A stretch of DNA of 54,855 bases from Micrococcaceae bacterium (GTDB lineage: Bacteria; Actinomycetota; Actinomycetes; Actinomycetales; Micrococcaceae): the NCBI GenBank assembly GCA_030452125.1, contig JAKDMV010000005.1:1-54855 (forward strand), given 5' to 3'. This document shows, in pieces, positions 17,199 to 29,152 of this stretch (positions are counted from its first letter, which is position 1; each line of letters opens with the position of its first letter). The notes beneath the pieces were generated by a model. It ran no database searches. It saw only the letters and a list, made by a program, of their open reading frames with translations, and had not been told where the DNA came from. A program made the position numbers and the translations under genes.

Positions 17199-19331
17199 CT
17201 AGGCGGAGACCGCCAGGACGAAGGGCAGGACGGCGTCGGCCCCTGCCGCGCGCAACACCCGGGTGGCCTCGGTGATGGTCCACCGGCTATCGACGTAGTC
17301 GTCGATGAGCAGGACCGGGCCGTCCAGTGCCGCCAGTTCCCCGGCGAGTTCGTCCCCGACGGCAAACTGCCCCCAGACGGCGGCGAGCCGGAAGGCACTG
17401 TTGCCTCCCGAAGCCCCCCGAGGTCCGCCGTGCGGATAATCCAGGGCCCCGAGATAGGGAAGCCTGCCGATTCCGGCGATCCCGCGGGCGAAGGAGCCGA
17501 CGAGTTCACCGCGGGTGCGTGAGGGCAGGCTGACCACCGCCACCGGCCGTTCGGCCCAATCCCATTCGGAGAGCACCTGCACGCAGGCGCGCAGCATCGC
17601 GTCCTCGATGGCTGCGTCGGGGGCCTCGTCGACGGGGGTCGAGAGCAGGGTCCGCAATTTGGCCCCCCAGCCCAGATCGGTCAGCCGGGCCAGGGCCCGG
17701 CCGGGACGGGCCTGGTCCGCGGGCTTGATCTTTCCCTTCAGCGGGACCCCGAGGCGGTCCATGCCGCCGGGCCACATCGCCCGGGGATCGACCTGGACCC
17801 CCACCCGGCCCAGGGCCGCCTGGGAGCGGTCCCGGGCCTCGTCACCGATCGAGTCCTGGTACCAGGGGCCCGCGCAGTTGTCGCAGCGGCCGCAGGGTGC
17901 CGCCGCAGGGTCGTCCAGGACGCGGGAGAGGAACTCCATCCGGCACCCGGTGGTGCGTTCGTACTCCAACATCGAATTCTGTTCGTCCACGCGGGCGGCG
18001 GCGACCCGGGCATACCGGGCGGCGTCGTACGCCCAGGGTTCGCGGGTGCGCGCCCATCCCCCGGCGACCCGTTCGACGGCCCCGTCCACGGCCAGGACCT
18101 TGAGCAGCAGTTCCAGCGGGGAACGGCGCAGGTTCACCCGGGCCTCCAGGGCCGGGACCGAGACCGCCGTTCCGGCCGCCTCCAATTCGGACAACACGGC
18201 ATGGGCCCGTTCCTCGTCCGGCATGGAGGAGGTGGCGAAGTACCGCCAGATCTCCCGGTCCTCCGGCCCCGGCAGCAACAGCACATCGGCGTTGTCGGTT
18301 CCACGGCCGGCACGACCGACCTGCTGGTAGTAGGCGACCGGGGAACTGGGGGCGCCCACGTGGACGACGAATCCGAGGTCGGGTTTGTCGAAGCCCATCC
18401 CCAGCGCACTGGTGGCGATCAGCGCCTTGACCTGGTTCTCCTTCAGCGCCTGTTCGGAGGCGGCGCGTTCCTCCGGGTCGGTCCGCCCGGTATAGGAGCG
18501 CACGTCGTGCCCCGCCTCCCGGAGCAGTCGGGTGATGTCCTCGGCCGCCGAGACGGTCAGGGTGTAGATGATGCCGCTGCCGGGCAGATCGGCCAGATGG
18601 GTCAGCAACCAGGCCAGTTGCGAACGCGGGCTCGGCAACCGCAGGACCCCGAGCCGCAGCGATTTGCGGGCCAACGGTCCGCGCAGGGTGAAGACCTCCG
18701 CGCCTCCGACGGCCAGCTGTTCCTGCACGTCGTGGACCACCCGTTCGTTGGCCGTCGCGGTGGTGGCCAGCACCGGCACGTTTCCCGGAAGGGCGGCGAT
18801 GAGATCGCGGATCCGCCGGTAGTCGGGCCGGAAGTCATGGCCCCAGTCGGAGATGCAGTGGGCTTCGTCGATCACCAGCAGGCCCATCCGGCGGATCAGT
18901 TCGGGGAGCTGCTGTTCGCGGAAGGAAGGGTTGTTCAGCCGTTCGGGCGAGACCAGCAGGACGTCGACTTCATCGGCTTCGAGCTTGGCGATGACCTCCT
19001 GCCATTGGACCGCGTTGGCCGAGTTGATCGCTTCGGCCCGCACCCCGGCCCGCGCCGCGGCGGCGACCTGGTCGCGCATCAGGGCCAGCAGCGGGGAGAC
19101 GATCAGCGTCGGCCCCGCGCCGCGGGCACGCAGCAGCAGGCTGGCCACGAAATACACCGCGGATTTGCCCCAGCCGGTGCGCTGGACCACCAGGGCCCGA
19201 CGGCCGCCCTCGACGAGGGCCTCGATCGCTTCGAACTGCCCCTCGTGGAATCGGGCCCCGTCGTTTCCGACCAGCCGGCGCAGGACCGCAGTGGCGTCGT
19301 CATGCAATTGTGAGTTCCGCGTTTCAACCAT
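17199..19331 (-). CDS. RecQ-family DNA helicase with C-terminal phosphoribosyltransferase-like domain
   Basis: A 710-aa superfamily 2 helicase. QRTGWGKS (50-57) is the Walker A, VIDEAHCISDWGHDF the DEAH motif (155-158), SALGMGFDKPDL and QQVGRAGRG motifs V and VI. A RecQ-Ct zinc site follows (C-x16-C-x2-C-x2-C around CGRCDNC). Residues about 575-710 are an extra domain ending in VLLIDDYVDSRWT, a PRPP-binding-like loop, preceded by SLPSRTRGELVGSFARG, reminiscent of ComF-type phosphoribosyltransferases. The classic HRDC domain is not obvious. ATG 19331 is chosen over one 27 nt upstream because GATACT lies 6 nt before it. Confidence 0.88.
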   Translation of the reverse strand: MVETRNSQLHDDATAVLRRLVGNDGARFHEGQFEAIEALVEGGRRALVVQRTGWGKSAVYFVASLLLRARGAGPTLIVSPLLALMRDQVAAAARAGVRAEAINSANAVQWQEVIAKLEADEVDVLLVSPERLNNPSFREQQLPELIRRMGLLVIDEAHCISDWGHDFRPDYRRIRDLIAALPGNVPVLATTATANERVVHDVQEQLAVGGAEVFTLRGPLARKSLRLGVLRLPSPRSQLAWLLTHLADLPGSGIIYTLTVSAAEDITRLLREAGHDVRSYTGRTDPEERAASEQALKENQVKALIATSALGMGFDKPDLGFVVHVGAPSSPVAYYQQVGRAGRGTDNADVLLLPGPEDREIWRYFATSSMPDEERAHAVLSELEAAGTAVSVPALEARVNLRRSPLELLLKVLAVDGAVERVAGGWARTREPWAYDAARYARVAAARVDEQNSMLEYERTTGCRMEFLSRVLDDPAAAPCGRCDNCAGPWYQDSIGDEARDRSQAALGRVGVQVDPRAMWPGGMDRLGVPLKGKIKPADQARPGRALARLTDLGWGAKLRTLLSTPVDEAPDAAIEDAMLRACVQVLSEWDWAERPVAVVSLPSRTRGELVGSFARGIAGIGRLPYLGALDYPHGGPRGASGGNSAFRLAAVWGQFAVGDELAGELAALDGPVLLIDDYVDSRWTITEATRVLRAAGADAVLPFVLAVSA

Positions 19332-19429
19332 GGACCCAGTATCCCAGCGACCACCCACGCATGGGCACCGACCCGGTGGAGTGGTTGGATGATCGCGTGG
19401 ATACGCCCCGAACGGCTAAGCTCGACCCC

Positions 19430-20845
19430 GTGAGCAGCGAGATTGATCTTTCCCTTTCCTTCAAGGCCTACGACGTCCGCGGCATCGTCGGCGAAACCAT
19501 CAATGAGGAGATCGTCGAGGCCGTGGGCGCCGCCTTCGTCGACGTCCTGTCCCTGGCCGGCAAACAGGTCCTCGTCGGCGGTGACATGCGCCCCTCCTCC
19601 CCCGCCTTCAGCGCCGCCTTCGCCCGCGGGGCCTCCTACCGCGGGGCCGAGGTCTGCCTGCTCGGGTTGATCTCCACCGATGAGCTCTACTTCGCCTGCG
19701 GCCAACTCGATGCCGCCGGCGTCGTGTTCACCGCCAGCCACAACCCCGCGGCCTATAACGGCATGAAGATGGCCCAGGCCGGTGCCGTGCCGGTCTCCTC
19801 GGATACGGGCCTGTATGAGATCCGCGATCTGGCCCAGACCTACCTCGCCGAAGGCCTGCCGGTCTCCGGGGACGCGCCCCAGGGGGACATCAGCACCCGG
19901 GACGTGCTGGAGGACTACGCCGCCTACCTGCGCTCCCTGGTCGACCTCTCGGGCATCCGCCCGCTGAAGGTCGTCGTCGACGCCGCCAACGGGATGGCCG
20001 GCATGACCACTCCCGCGGTCCTGGGCGATGACCTGTTGCCGGCCCTTCCACTGGAGATCGTGCCGCTGTATTTCGAATTGGACGGGACCTTCCCCAACCA
20101 CCCGGCGAACCCGCTGGAACCGGAGAACCTCAAGGACCTGCAGGCCGCCGTCCTCGAACACGGCGCCGATATCGGTCTGGCCTTCGACGGCGACGCGGAT
20201 CGCTGCTTCGTCATCGACGAAGCAGGTCTGCCGGTGTCCCCCTCGGCGGTGACCGCATTGGTGGCCCGACGTGAAATCGCCCGGGCGCAGGCCGCCGGCG
20301 AGCAGACCCCGGTGATCATCCACAACCTCATCACCTCCCGCGCGGTCCCCGAACTGGTGGAACACGACGGCGGACGGCCGGTGGTCACCCGGGTGGGCCA
20401 CTCCTTCATCAAGGCGGTCATGGCCGCCGAGGGGGCCGTCTTCGGTGGCGAACACAGCGCCCACTACTACTTCCGCGATTTCTACAACGCGGACACCGGC
20501 ATGCTCGCCGCGATGCATGTGCTGGCCGCCCTCGGCTCCCAGGACCGTGCCCTGGGAGATCTGGCCGCCGAATACGAACCGTATTTCTCCTCGGGCGAGA
20601 TCAACTCCGAGGTCGAGGACAAGGACGCGGCCGTGGCCCGGGTGCTGGAGAGCTTTTCGACCCCGGAGACGGTGGTCGATAGGCTGGACGGCACCACGGT
20701 GAAGGCCACGGACGGATCCTTCTGGTTCAACCTCCGCCCCTCCAACACCGAACCCTTCCTCCGTTATAACGGGGAAGCCGTAGACACCCCGACCATGGAA
20801 CGCGTCCGCGACGCGGTCCTCACCCTTGTCAGGAGCAATGCATGA
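19430..20845 (+). CDS. manB: Phosphomannomutase/phosphoglucomutase
   Basis: A 471-aa alpha-D-phosphohexomutase that moves phosphate between C1 and C6 of hexoses for nucleotide-sugar supply. FKAYDVRG is the N-terminal signature, TASHNPAAYNGMK holds the catalytic phosphoserine (TASHNP), DGDADRC binds the metal, GGEHSAHYYF contacts sugar hydroxyls and RPSNTEPFLR binds phosphate. Start GTG 19430 has TAAGCT (19417-19422) 7 nt upstream (leaderless). It overlaps the next gene by ATGA. It is divergent from recQ. Confidence 0.93.
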   Translation: MSSEIDLSLSFKAYDVRGIVGETINEEIVEAVGAAFVDVLSLAGKQVLVGGDMRPSSPAFSAAFARGASYRGAEVCLLGLISTDELYFACGQLDAAGVVFTASHNPAAYNGMKMAQAGAVPVSSDTGLYEIRDLAQTYLAEGLPVSGDAPQGDISTRDVLEDYAAYLRSLVDLSGIRPLKVVVDAANGMAGMTTPAVLGDDLLPALPLEIVPLYFELDGTFPNHPANPLEPENLKDLQAAVLEHGADIGLAFDGDADRCFVIDEAGLPVSPSAVTALVARREIARAQAAGEQTPVIIHNLITSRAVPELVEHDGGRPVVTRVGHSFIKAVMAAEGAVFGGEHSAHYYFRDFYNADTGMLAAMHVLAALGSQDRALGDLAAEYEPYFSSGEINSEVEDKDAAVARVLESFSTPETVVDRLDGTTVKATDGSFWFNLRPSNTEPFLRYNGEAVDTPTMERVRDAVLTLVRSNA

Positions 20846-21324
20846 GCGAAAACCCCACGGAAAACCGGCTGGCCGAACTCGGTGAGGCCGCCCACCAGGA
20901 CTTGAACAAGGTGCTCGGCACCGCCTTGGGCGTCGCCCGCGAACAGCTTGAAACCAACGGGGTCTTCCTGCCCTTCGCCATCGGCCTGGAGCCCGACGGC
21001 GAGGCCGAAGGGGAACTGCGCCTGCTGGCGGTCCAACCCGATGAGGACGACGAGGATCCCGAAGCGGATATCGATGCCGAAGTCATGATGGATGACCTGG
21101 TCACCTTGCTGATCGGTCAGCGTGAGAACTTCGTGGCCGTGGCCCTGGTCTCCGATGTGACCCTGCTGCAGGAGGATGTCGACGCCGTCCATGCCCTAGC
21201 GGAGCACAGCCTCGGCGGGGCAGTGGCCATCATCCAGCCCTATGCCTCCCCCGCCGCCGAAGGCAGCGAGTGGACCTTCCAGGAGCCCACCCCCGAACCA
21301 GCTGATTTGAGGATCTGGGCCTGA
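20842..21324 (+). CDS. Conserved hypothetical acidic protein
   Basis: A 160-aa acidic cytosolic protein with no recognised family. It begins with a helical segment (LAELGEAAHQDLNKVLGTAL), then alternates predicted strands (LPFAIGLEPDG; LRLLAVQPDEDD) with an Asp/Glu-rich loop. It overlaps manB by ATGA, so it is co-translated with the mutase, and is followed 25 nt later by nsrR. Confidence 0.75.
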   Translation: MSENPTENRLAELGEAAHQDLNKVLGTALGVAREQLETNGVFLPFAIGLEPDGEAEGELRLLAVQPDEDDEDPEADIDAEVMMDDLVTLLIGQRENFVAVALVSDVTLLQEDVDAVHALAEHSLGGAVAIIQPYASPAAEGSEWTFQEPTPEPADLRIWA

Positions 21325-21349
21325 TCCGTGGGGACCGGGCGTCGACATC

Positions 21350-21790
21350 ATGAAGATCAACGCCTTTTCCGATGTGTGCCTGCGCATCCTGATGCTGCTC
21401 GCCGCCCGGTCCGATCCCCTGCTGAGGACCCGGGAGATCGCCGAGGCAATCGACATCCCCTACAACCAGGTCTCCAAGGCCGTGCACAAGCTCGGCCAGT
21501 TGAAACACATCGACGTCAAACGCGGGCGCACCGGTGGCGTGCAGATCAACGAATCGGGGCTGTCCCTCGGCGCCGGCACGTTGCTGCGCAGCCTCGAGGG
21601 GCAGGGCGATCTCGCCCAGTGCACCACCGACGACGGCACGGCCGCCTGCCCATTGATCGCCGGTTGCCGGCTCCGCACAGCCCTGGCGCGCGCCCAGGAG
21701 GCCTTCTACCAGGAGCTGGACCACTGGTCGATCCGCGATCTGGCGTCCTCCCCGGCGCTGGTCCCCCTTCCTTTTCCCATCTCGCGATAG
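21350..21790 (+). CDS. nsrR: Rrf2-family regulator, NsrR type (NO-sensing)
   Basis: A 146-aa Rrf2-type winged-helix repressor. The N-terminus MKINAFSDVCLRIL and the HTH TREIAEAIDIPYNQVSKAVHKL (about 27-48) are typical, followed by the wing KRGRTGGVQI. Cys91, Cys100 and Cys106 match the three-cysteine iron-sulfur ligand pattern of NsrR. By family knowledge, nitric oxide destroys or modifies the cluster and relieves repression. The neighbouring flavohemoglobin gene, with a palindrome in its promoter, supports this role. It may be read through from the manB operon, since no separate promoter is evident. Confidence 0.9.
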   Translation: MKINAFSDVCLRILMLLAARSDPLLRTREIAEAIDIPYNQVSKAVHKLGQLKHIDVKRGRTGGVQINESGLSLGAGTLLRSLEGQGDLAQCTTDDGTAACPLIAGCRLRTALARAQEAFYQELDHWSIRDLASSPALVPLPFPISR

Positions 21791-21805
21791 CCGATTTGCC
21801 CCAGT

Positions 21806-21824
21806 TTTCTACAAGGTGTAGAAA
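21806..21824. promoter_or_regulatory. Putative NsrR operator in the hmp promoter
   Basis: A perfect inverted repeat TTTCTACA-AGG-TGTAGAAA. It overlaps the likely -35 and spacer of the hmp promoter, whose -10 is TATCAT or CATAAT (21827-21835). Position and partner gene make NsrR the likely ligand; the sequence differs from the enterobacterial site. Confidence 0.65.
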
Positions 21825-21834
21825 TGTATCATAA

Positions 21835-21857
21835 TACTTGCGGATCAGACGCAAGTA
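21835..21857. repeat. Inverted repeat in the hmp leader
   Basis: TACTTGCG (21835-21842) and CGCAAGTA (21850-21857) around a 7-nt loop, just downstream of the -10 region. It could be a second operator or an mRNA 5' stem-loop. Confidence 0.5.
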
Positions 21858-21878
21858 ATTCGACCTCGAGGAGATTCG

Positions 21879-25051
<3,173 letters not shown>

Positions 25052-25269
25052 TCCACCGGGTACGACGACGGCGTCCGCACGGGAGGCAACGGGCGCCTCC
25101 AACGTTCCGGGCAACTTCTGCAGCTGCTCCCCTGGCAGGAACGCAGGCGGTTGCCCGGAGCGGTCGTCGGTATATGGACTATGTCATGTAGCCGTCCACG
25201 GCCCGGAGGTGATACGGCGCGTCCGCACCTGACGCAGCGAAGCCTTGCGGAGACCGCGATCCAGACCAA
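25052..25269. other. Intergenic region between convergent thiC and hydrolase genes
   Basis: No gene seen. It contains two terminator-like inverted repeats: GGAGGC/GCCTCC (25082-25100) and an 11-of-12 match between 25104-25115 and 25150-25161 with a 34-nt loop. Neither has a T-tract. Confidence 0.4.
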
Positions 25270-26145
25270 TCAGTCTCCAGCGGGATCCGGGTCTGCCTGG
25301 TGGAGCCCGGGAACCCGCCCGAGCCGGGGGTGGACCTCACCGCGTTCGATCCAGGCGCGGACCATCGCGTTGAAGAACAACGGATCCTCGACGCTCCATT
25401 GATGGTGCAGCCCCGGGGCCAGACGGAAGACCGTGTCCCGGCGAACCGCGGCCACATCGGCGAATCCCTTGCGCACCAGGGCCGGTTCACGGGCCCCGGC
25501 GACCATCATCAGGCGTTCGGTGTAGTCCCCCAGCCCGTCGGGCAGGCCGCCCGCCTGGACCTCGTCCAGCATCGCCTTCATGTTGTCCGGACGCAGGGTC
25601 AGCCCATGTTCGGAGTAGAGCCTGCGGGAGTTCGCGGGAATCCCGAAGGCCCCGGCCTGGACCTTCCAGAACCATTCGGCGTCCCCTAATCGCAGTTGCG
25701 CCGCCGTGGATAACCGCGTTCCCGCCCCCACCGGCCGGATCCCTGCCCCGGTGAACAGGGCACTGGCGAAGAGCTCGGGATGCCGGGCCAGTACACGCAG
25801 GCCCACGACGCCGCCCAGGGACTGGCCAACCAGGTGGACCCGGCCGTCCTCGATCTCTTCGGCGATGAAGGCCGCGACGTCATCCGCGGCGCTATCGAGC
25901 CCGCGCCAGTCCTCATCGGCCCGGCCGCCGAACCCGGGCAGATGCGGGGTGAAGATCCGATAGGCAGGGAAGGCCTTGACCTGGGGATCCCACATCCAGT
26001 TGGCCACGTTGCCGCCATGGAGAAAGACCAGCGTCTGGGCTGGTTTGCCGTCCGTGCGGGGACGCACCGGGGGGTGGATCTCCGGGTAGCCGGCCGGATC
26101 GGGGCGTTCCCCGACGGAGGGAGGCACCGTGGGCTTTTCGTTCAT
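25270..26145 (-). CDS. Alpha/beta-fold hydrolase
   Basis: A 291-aa alpha/beta hydrolase. LVFLHGGNVANWMW provides the oxyanion HGG motif, VGQSLGG the nucleophile elbow Ser, and LHHQWSVEDP a conserved His near the C-terminus. No signal peptide. Substrate not predictable. It overlaps the upstream padR gene by ATGA (26142-26145), so expression is tied to that regulator; a substrate or product of this enzyme could be the regulator's effector (inference). Confidence 0.85.
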   Translation of the reverse strand: MNEKPTVPPSVGERPDPAGYPEIHPPVRPRTDGKPAQTLVFLHGGNVANWMWDPQVKAFPAYRIFTPHLPGFGGRADEDWRGLDSAADDVAAFIAEEIEDGRVHLVGQSLGGVVGLRVLARHPELFASALFTGAGIRPVGAGTRLSTAAQLRLGDAEWFWKVQAGAFGIPANSRRLYSEHGLTLRPDNMKAMLDEVQAGGLPDGLGDYTERLMMVAGAREPALVRKGFADVAAVRRDTVFRLAPGLHHQWSVEDPLFFNAMVRAWIERGEVHPRLGRVPGLHQADPDPAGD

Positions 26146-26669
26146 GGCAGATTCCCTTCGACGGAGTCGAGCCAGTTCAGTTCGGCACCGACGTGGGCGA
26201 TGCCGTGGTCCAGCGTGGCGGCCATCAGGTAGCCGCGTCGGTCGGCCAGGGCGGCCTCGTCCAATTCCGCGCGCAGGGCCCGGTAGGACCGCTGCAGGTC
26301 CTCGGCCTCGGTGCGACGTGCCGCAAGCAGTTCCAGGACCTCGTGGCGCTCGAGCTCCCCGGAGAAGAAGATCCGGCCCAGGAAGGGCTCACGGGCGGGC
26401 TGCCGGTCCAGCGTTCCGGTCAGCCAGTCCTGCAAAGCCGCCCGCCCCGCCTCGGTGATGTGGTGCTCCTGGCGCGCCGGGTAGTTCTCCTGCGGAACGG
26501 TCCGGACCGTGGCCAGGCCCTGGTCCACCAGTTGGGCCAGGGTGCGGTAGATCTGTGCCTTATCGGCATTCCAGAAGTGGTTGATGCTCGAGTCGAAATG
26601 CTTCTTCAGGTCGTAGCCGGTCATCGGCGACAAGCTCAGGAGCCCGAGGATCAAACGTGCGAGGATCAT
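26142..26669 (-). CDS. PadR-family transcriptional regulator
   Basis: A 175-aa PadR-type winged-helix protein. MTGYDLKKHFDSSINHFWNA holds the conserved G-Y-D/E-L helix and the W of the recognition region; QIYRTLAQLVDQGLAT is the recognition helix and wing start; the C-terminal half forms the Vir_C dimerisation helices. Usually a repressor of an adjacent gene, here the coupled hydrolase. CATGAT (26681-26676, minus strand) lies 6 nt before the ATG, indicating a leaderless message. Confidence 0.9.
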   Translation of the reverse strand: MILARLILGLLSLSPMTGYDLKKHFDSSINHFWNADKAQIYRTLAQLVDQGLATVRTVPQENYPARQEHHITEAGRAALQDWLTGTLDRQPAREPFLGRIFFSGELERHEVLELLAARRTEAEDLQRSYRALRAELDEAALADRRGYLMAATLDHGIAHVGAELNWLDSVEGNLP

Positions 26670-26758
26670 GTGTCCATCATGCCAGCCTGCTAGGTGAACT
26701 ATCGCCTATCGGCCCAGCGTGTGCCTCCGCGCCACCGGGCGGTCCCGCTGAGGGATAT

Positions 26759-26813
26759 GGGGCGGGAACGTCCAGCGGGCCATACTTGATGGTCCGCTGG
26801 ACGTTCCCGCCCC
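26759..26813 (-). terminator. Long hairpin downstream of pckG
   Basis: A 25-bp stem (26759-26783 with 26789-26813, one G-T wobble) and an ACTTG loop, 25 nt after the pckG stop. No T-tract, but its position between pckG and padR fits a terminator protecting padR from read-through. Confidence 0.65.
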
Positions 26814-26837
26814 TGGTGCTCCTCGCGGTGGAACCGG

Positions 26838-28682
26838 CTAGGCGCCCAGGCGCTGCTTCAGCCCGTCCAGCTCATCCTGCAGGGACTGCGGCAGGGAGGG
26901 CCCGAATTTGGCGTACCACTCCTCGATATCCGCCAGTTCGCGCTTCCACTCCTCCGGGTCGACCGTCACGGCCACCTCGAGGTCCTCGGCGGTGAACGAG
27001 TCCAGGCCGCTGAGATCCATCGAGTCGCCGGTGGGCACCATGCCGATCGGCGTCTCCTGGGCGTCCGCAGTGCCTTCGATGCGCTCGACGATCCACTTCA
27101 GCACGCGGGAGTTGTCGCTGAACCCGGGCCAGGCGAATCCGCCCTCGGGGGTGCGGCGGAACCAGTTGACCAGGAAGATCCGCGGCAAACGCGCCGGATC
27201 GGCCTTGGATTCAATGGAGTCCCAGTGCTTGAGGTAGTCACCGGCGTCGTACCCGATGAAGGGCAGCATCGCCATCGGGTCCCGACGCACCCGGCCCACG
27301 GCACCGGCCGCGGCCGCCGTGGTCTCCGAGGAGAGCGTGGAGCCCATGAAGACGCCATTGGTCCACGAGCTGGCCTCGGTCACCAGGGGAATGGTGGTCT
27401 TGCGCCGTCCACCGAAGAGGATGGCGTGGATCTCCACGCCCTCGGGGTTGTAGAACTCCTTCGAGAGCATGTCGAGCTGGTCGATCGGGGTGCAGAACCG
27501 CGAGTTCGGGTGCGCCGCCTTCGTCCCGGAGCCCGGGGTCCAGTCGTTGCCGAGCCAATCGGTCAGGTGCTCGGGCACCTCGTCGGTCATCCCTTCCCAC
27601 CAGACCCCGCCGTCATCGGTCAATGCGACGTTGGTGAAGATGGAGTTGCCCTTGGTGATCGCGCGCATGGCGTTGGGGTTGGTGCTCCACCCGGTCCCCG
27701 GTGCGACGCCGAACAGCCCGTATTCGGGATTGACCCCGCGCAATTCGCCTTCCTTGCCGATGCGCATCCAGTTGATGTCATCGCCCAGGGTCTCGGCGGT
27801 CCAGCCTTCGATGCTCGGCTCCAGCAGGGCGAGGTTCGTCTTGCCGCAGGCGGAGGGGAATGCCCCCGCCACGTTGTAGCTCCTGCCCTCGGGGCTGGTG
27901 AGCTTGAGGATGAGCATATGCTCGGCCAGCCACCCCTCGTCCCGCCCCATGACCGAGGCGATACGCAGCGAAAAGCACTTCTTGCCCAGCAGGGCGTTGC
28001 CGCCGTACCCGGAGCCGTAGGACCAGATGGCCCGCTCCTCGGGGAAGTGCACGATCCACTTCTCCGGGTTGCACGGCCAGGCGACATCGGCCTCTCCGGC
28101 TGCCAGCGGGGCTCCGACGGAGTGCACGGCCGGGACGAAGAAGGCATCGGTGGCTTCCATCTTGGCCAGCACGTCATCACCGATGCGTGCCATGACCCGC
28201 ATCGAGGCCACCACATAGGCGGAGTCGGTGATCTCCACGCCGAATTGCGGGTGCTCGGCATCAAGGGGACCCATGACGAAGGGGATGACATACATGGTCC
28301 GTCCCCGCATCGAACCGCTGAAGCGGTCATTGAGGATCGACTTCATCTCCTGCGGGTCCATCCAGTTGTTGGTGAACCCCGCATCCTGCTCGTCCTGGGA
28401 ACAGATGAAGGTCCGCTCTTCGACCCGGGCCACATCCTTGGGGTCCGAGAAGGCGGCGAAGGAATTGGGGAACTTCGCCTCATCCAGTCGTACGAGAGTC
28501 CCGGCGTCGACCAGCTCGCCAGTGAGGCGGTCGACCTCCCCTTGGCTCCCGTCGACCCAGTGGACACTCTCCGGCTGCGTGAGCTCCACAATGTCGCCGA
28601 CCCAGGCCAGTAGCTTTGCGTGGGTCGTCGGTGCGGTCTGACGCTCTGCGTCGAGGACCGTTTGATCGGAGCGCTCGCTCAT
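26838..28682 (-). CDS. pckG: Phosphoenolpyruvate carboxykinase (GTP)
   Basis: A 614-aa gluconeogenic enzyme converting oxaloacetate and GTP to PEP, GDP and CO2. SACGKTN (277-283) is the P-loop (Lys281); the oxaloacetate-binding region lies near NNWMDPQEM, the mobile-loop region is [10 protein letters not shown], and the C-terminal FLVNWFRR contacts the nucleotide. Three nearby ATGs exist; ATG 28682 is chosen since GGAGGG lies 7 nt upstream. A Crp-like site lies about 150 bp before the start. A long hairpin follows the stop. Confidence 0.97.
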   Translation of the reverse strand: MSERSDQTVLDAERQTAPTTHAKLLAWVGDIVELTQPESVHWVDGSQGEVDRLTGELVDAGTLVRLDEAKFPNSFAAFSDPKDVARVEERTFICSQDEQDAGFTNNWMDPQEMKSILNDRFSGSMRGRTMYVIPFVMGPLDAEHPQFGVEITDSAYVVASMRVMARIGDDVLAKMEATDAFFVPAVHSVGAPLAAGEADVAWPCNPEKWIVHFPEERAIWSYGSGYGGNALLGKKCFSLRIASVMGRDEGWLAEHMLILKLTSPEGRSYNVAGAFPSACGKTNLALLEPSIEGWTAETLGDDINWMRIGKEGELRGVNPEYGLFGVAPGTGWSTNPNAMRAITKGNSIFTNVALTDDGGVWWEGMTDEVPEHLTDWLGNDWTPGSGTKAAHPNSRFCTPIDQLDMLSKEFYNPEGVEIHAILFGGRRKTTIPLVTEASSWTNGVFMGSTLSSETTAAAAGAVGRVRRDPMAMLPFIGYDAGDYLKHWDSIESKADPARLPRIFLVNWFRRTPEGGFAWPGFSDNSRVLKWIVERIEGTADAQETPIGMVPTGDSMDLSGLDSFTAEDLEVAVTVDPEEWKRELADIEEWYAKFGPSLPQSLQDELDGLKQRLGA

Positions 28683-28829
28683 GTCCATTCCCTCCATTGG
28701 GCTTGTACTGGTCCCTCGATGCTAGGACGGGGCCGCTCCGCTCCGGAGGTGACGCGGATCGCTTCCCTCCCCGGTCGGGGACTCGACCGCCGTCCATCCG
28801 CGGATTCTCGGGGTTTCACCATACCCTAT

Positions 28830-28845
28830 TGTGACTAAGATCACG
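28830..28845. promoter_or_regulatory. Crp/GlxR-like site upstream of pckG
   Basis: TGTGA-CTAAGA-TCACG matches the TGTGA-N6-TCACA consensus at 9 of 10 positions, 148-163 bp upstream of the pckG start. Confidence 0.6.
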
Positions 28846-28906
28846 TAGACCGGTATAGTTGGCTTGAGGCTCCCCGGGGGCCACCCGGTCGAGGCCGGCC
28901 CCGATT

Positions 28907-28934
28907 TTGCGACGCCGCCAACTGTCTGTATAGT
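28907..28934 (+). promoter_or_regulatory. Promoter of tRNA-Arg
   Basis: TTGCGA (28907-28912), a 16-bp spacer and TATAGT (28929-28934), 32 bp before the tRNA. A further TATAGT at 28854-28859 could be another start point. Confidence 0.55.
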
Positions 28935-28966
28935 TATTCGAGGTCAGCGGCGGTGTCGCAGACCAA

Positions 28967-29043
<77 letters not shown>

Positions 29044-29047
29044 TACG

Positions 29048-29077
29048 AAAAAACCCCGTTTCGACGGGGTTTTTTTG
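29048..29077 (+). terminator. Rho-independent terminator of tRNA-Arg
   Basis: CCCCGT/ACGGGG stem with a TTCG loop, preceded by A6 and followed by an 8-T run. Confidence 0.93.
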
Positions 29078-29113
29078 TGCCCGCCCCCTCATGCGACGAG
29101 AACCACGACGCCT

Positions 29114-29143
29114 CTAATTGAACTGACCGGTCAGTTCGATTAG
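29114..29143. promoter_or_regulatory. TetR-type operator of the ABC-like/YhgE/TetR operon
   Basis: A 30-bp palindrome with 14 of 15 matching half-site pairs, centred on TGACCGGTCA. It covers the promoter: TTGAAC -35 (29118-29123), a 17-bp spacer and TAGCAT -10 (29141-29146). The -10 ends 6 nt before the GTG at 29153, so the mRNA is probably leaderless and repressed by the TetR encoded last in the operon. Confidence 0.75.
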
Positions 29144-29152
29144 CATGGTGAA

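Noticed and set aside
28847-28859. 13-mer AGACCGGTATAGT repeated at 52495-52507
   Set aside because: A shared 13-mer is expected by chance in a 55-kb GC-biased window; the similarity is probably just a -10 element with similar flanks.
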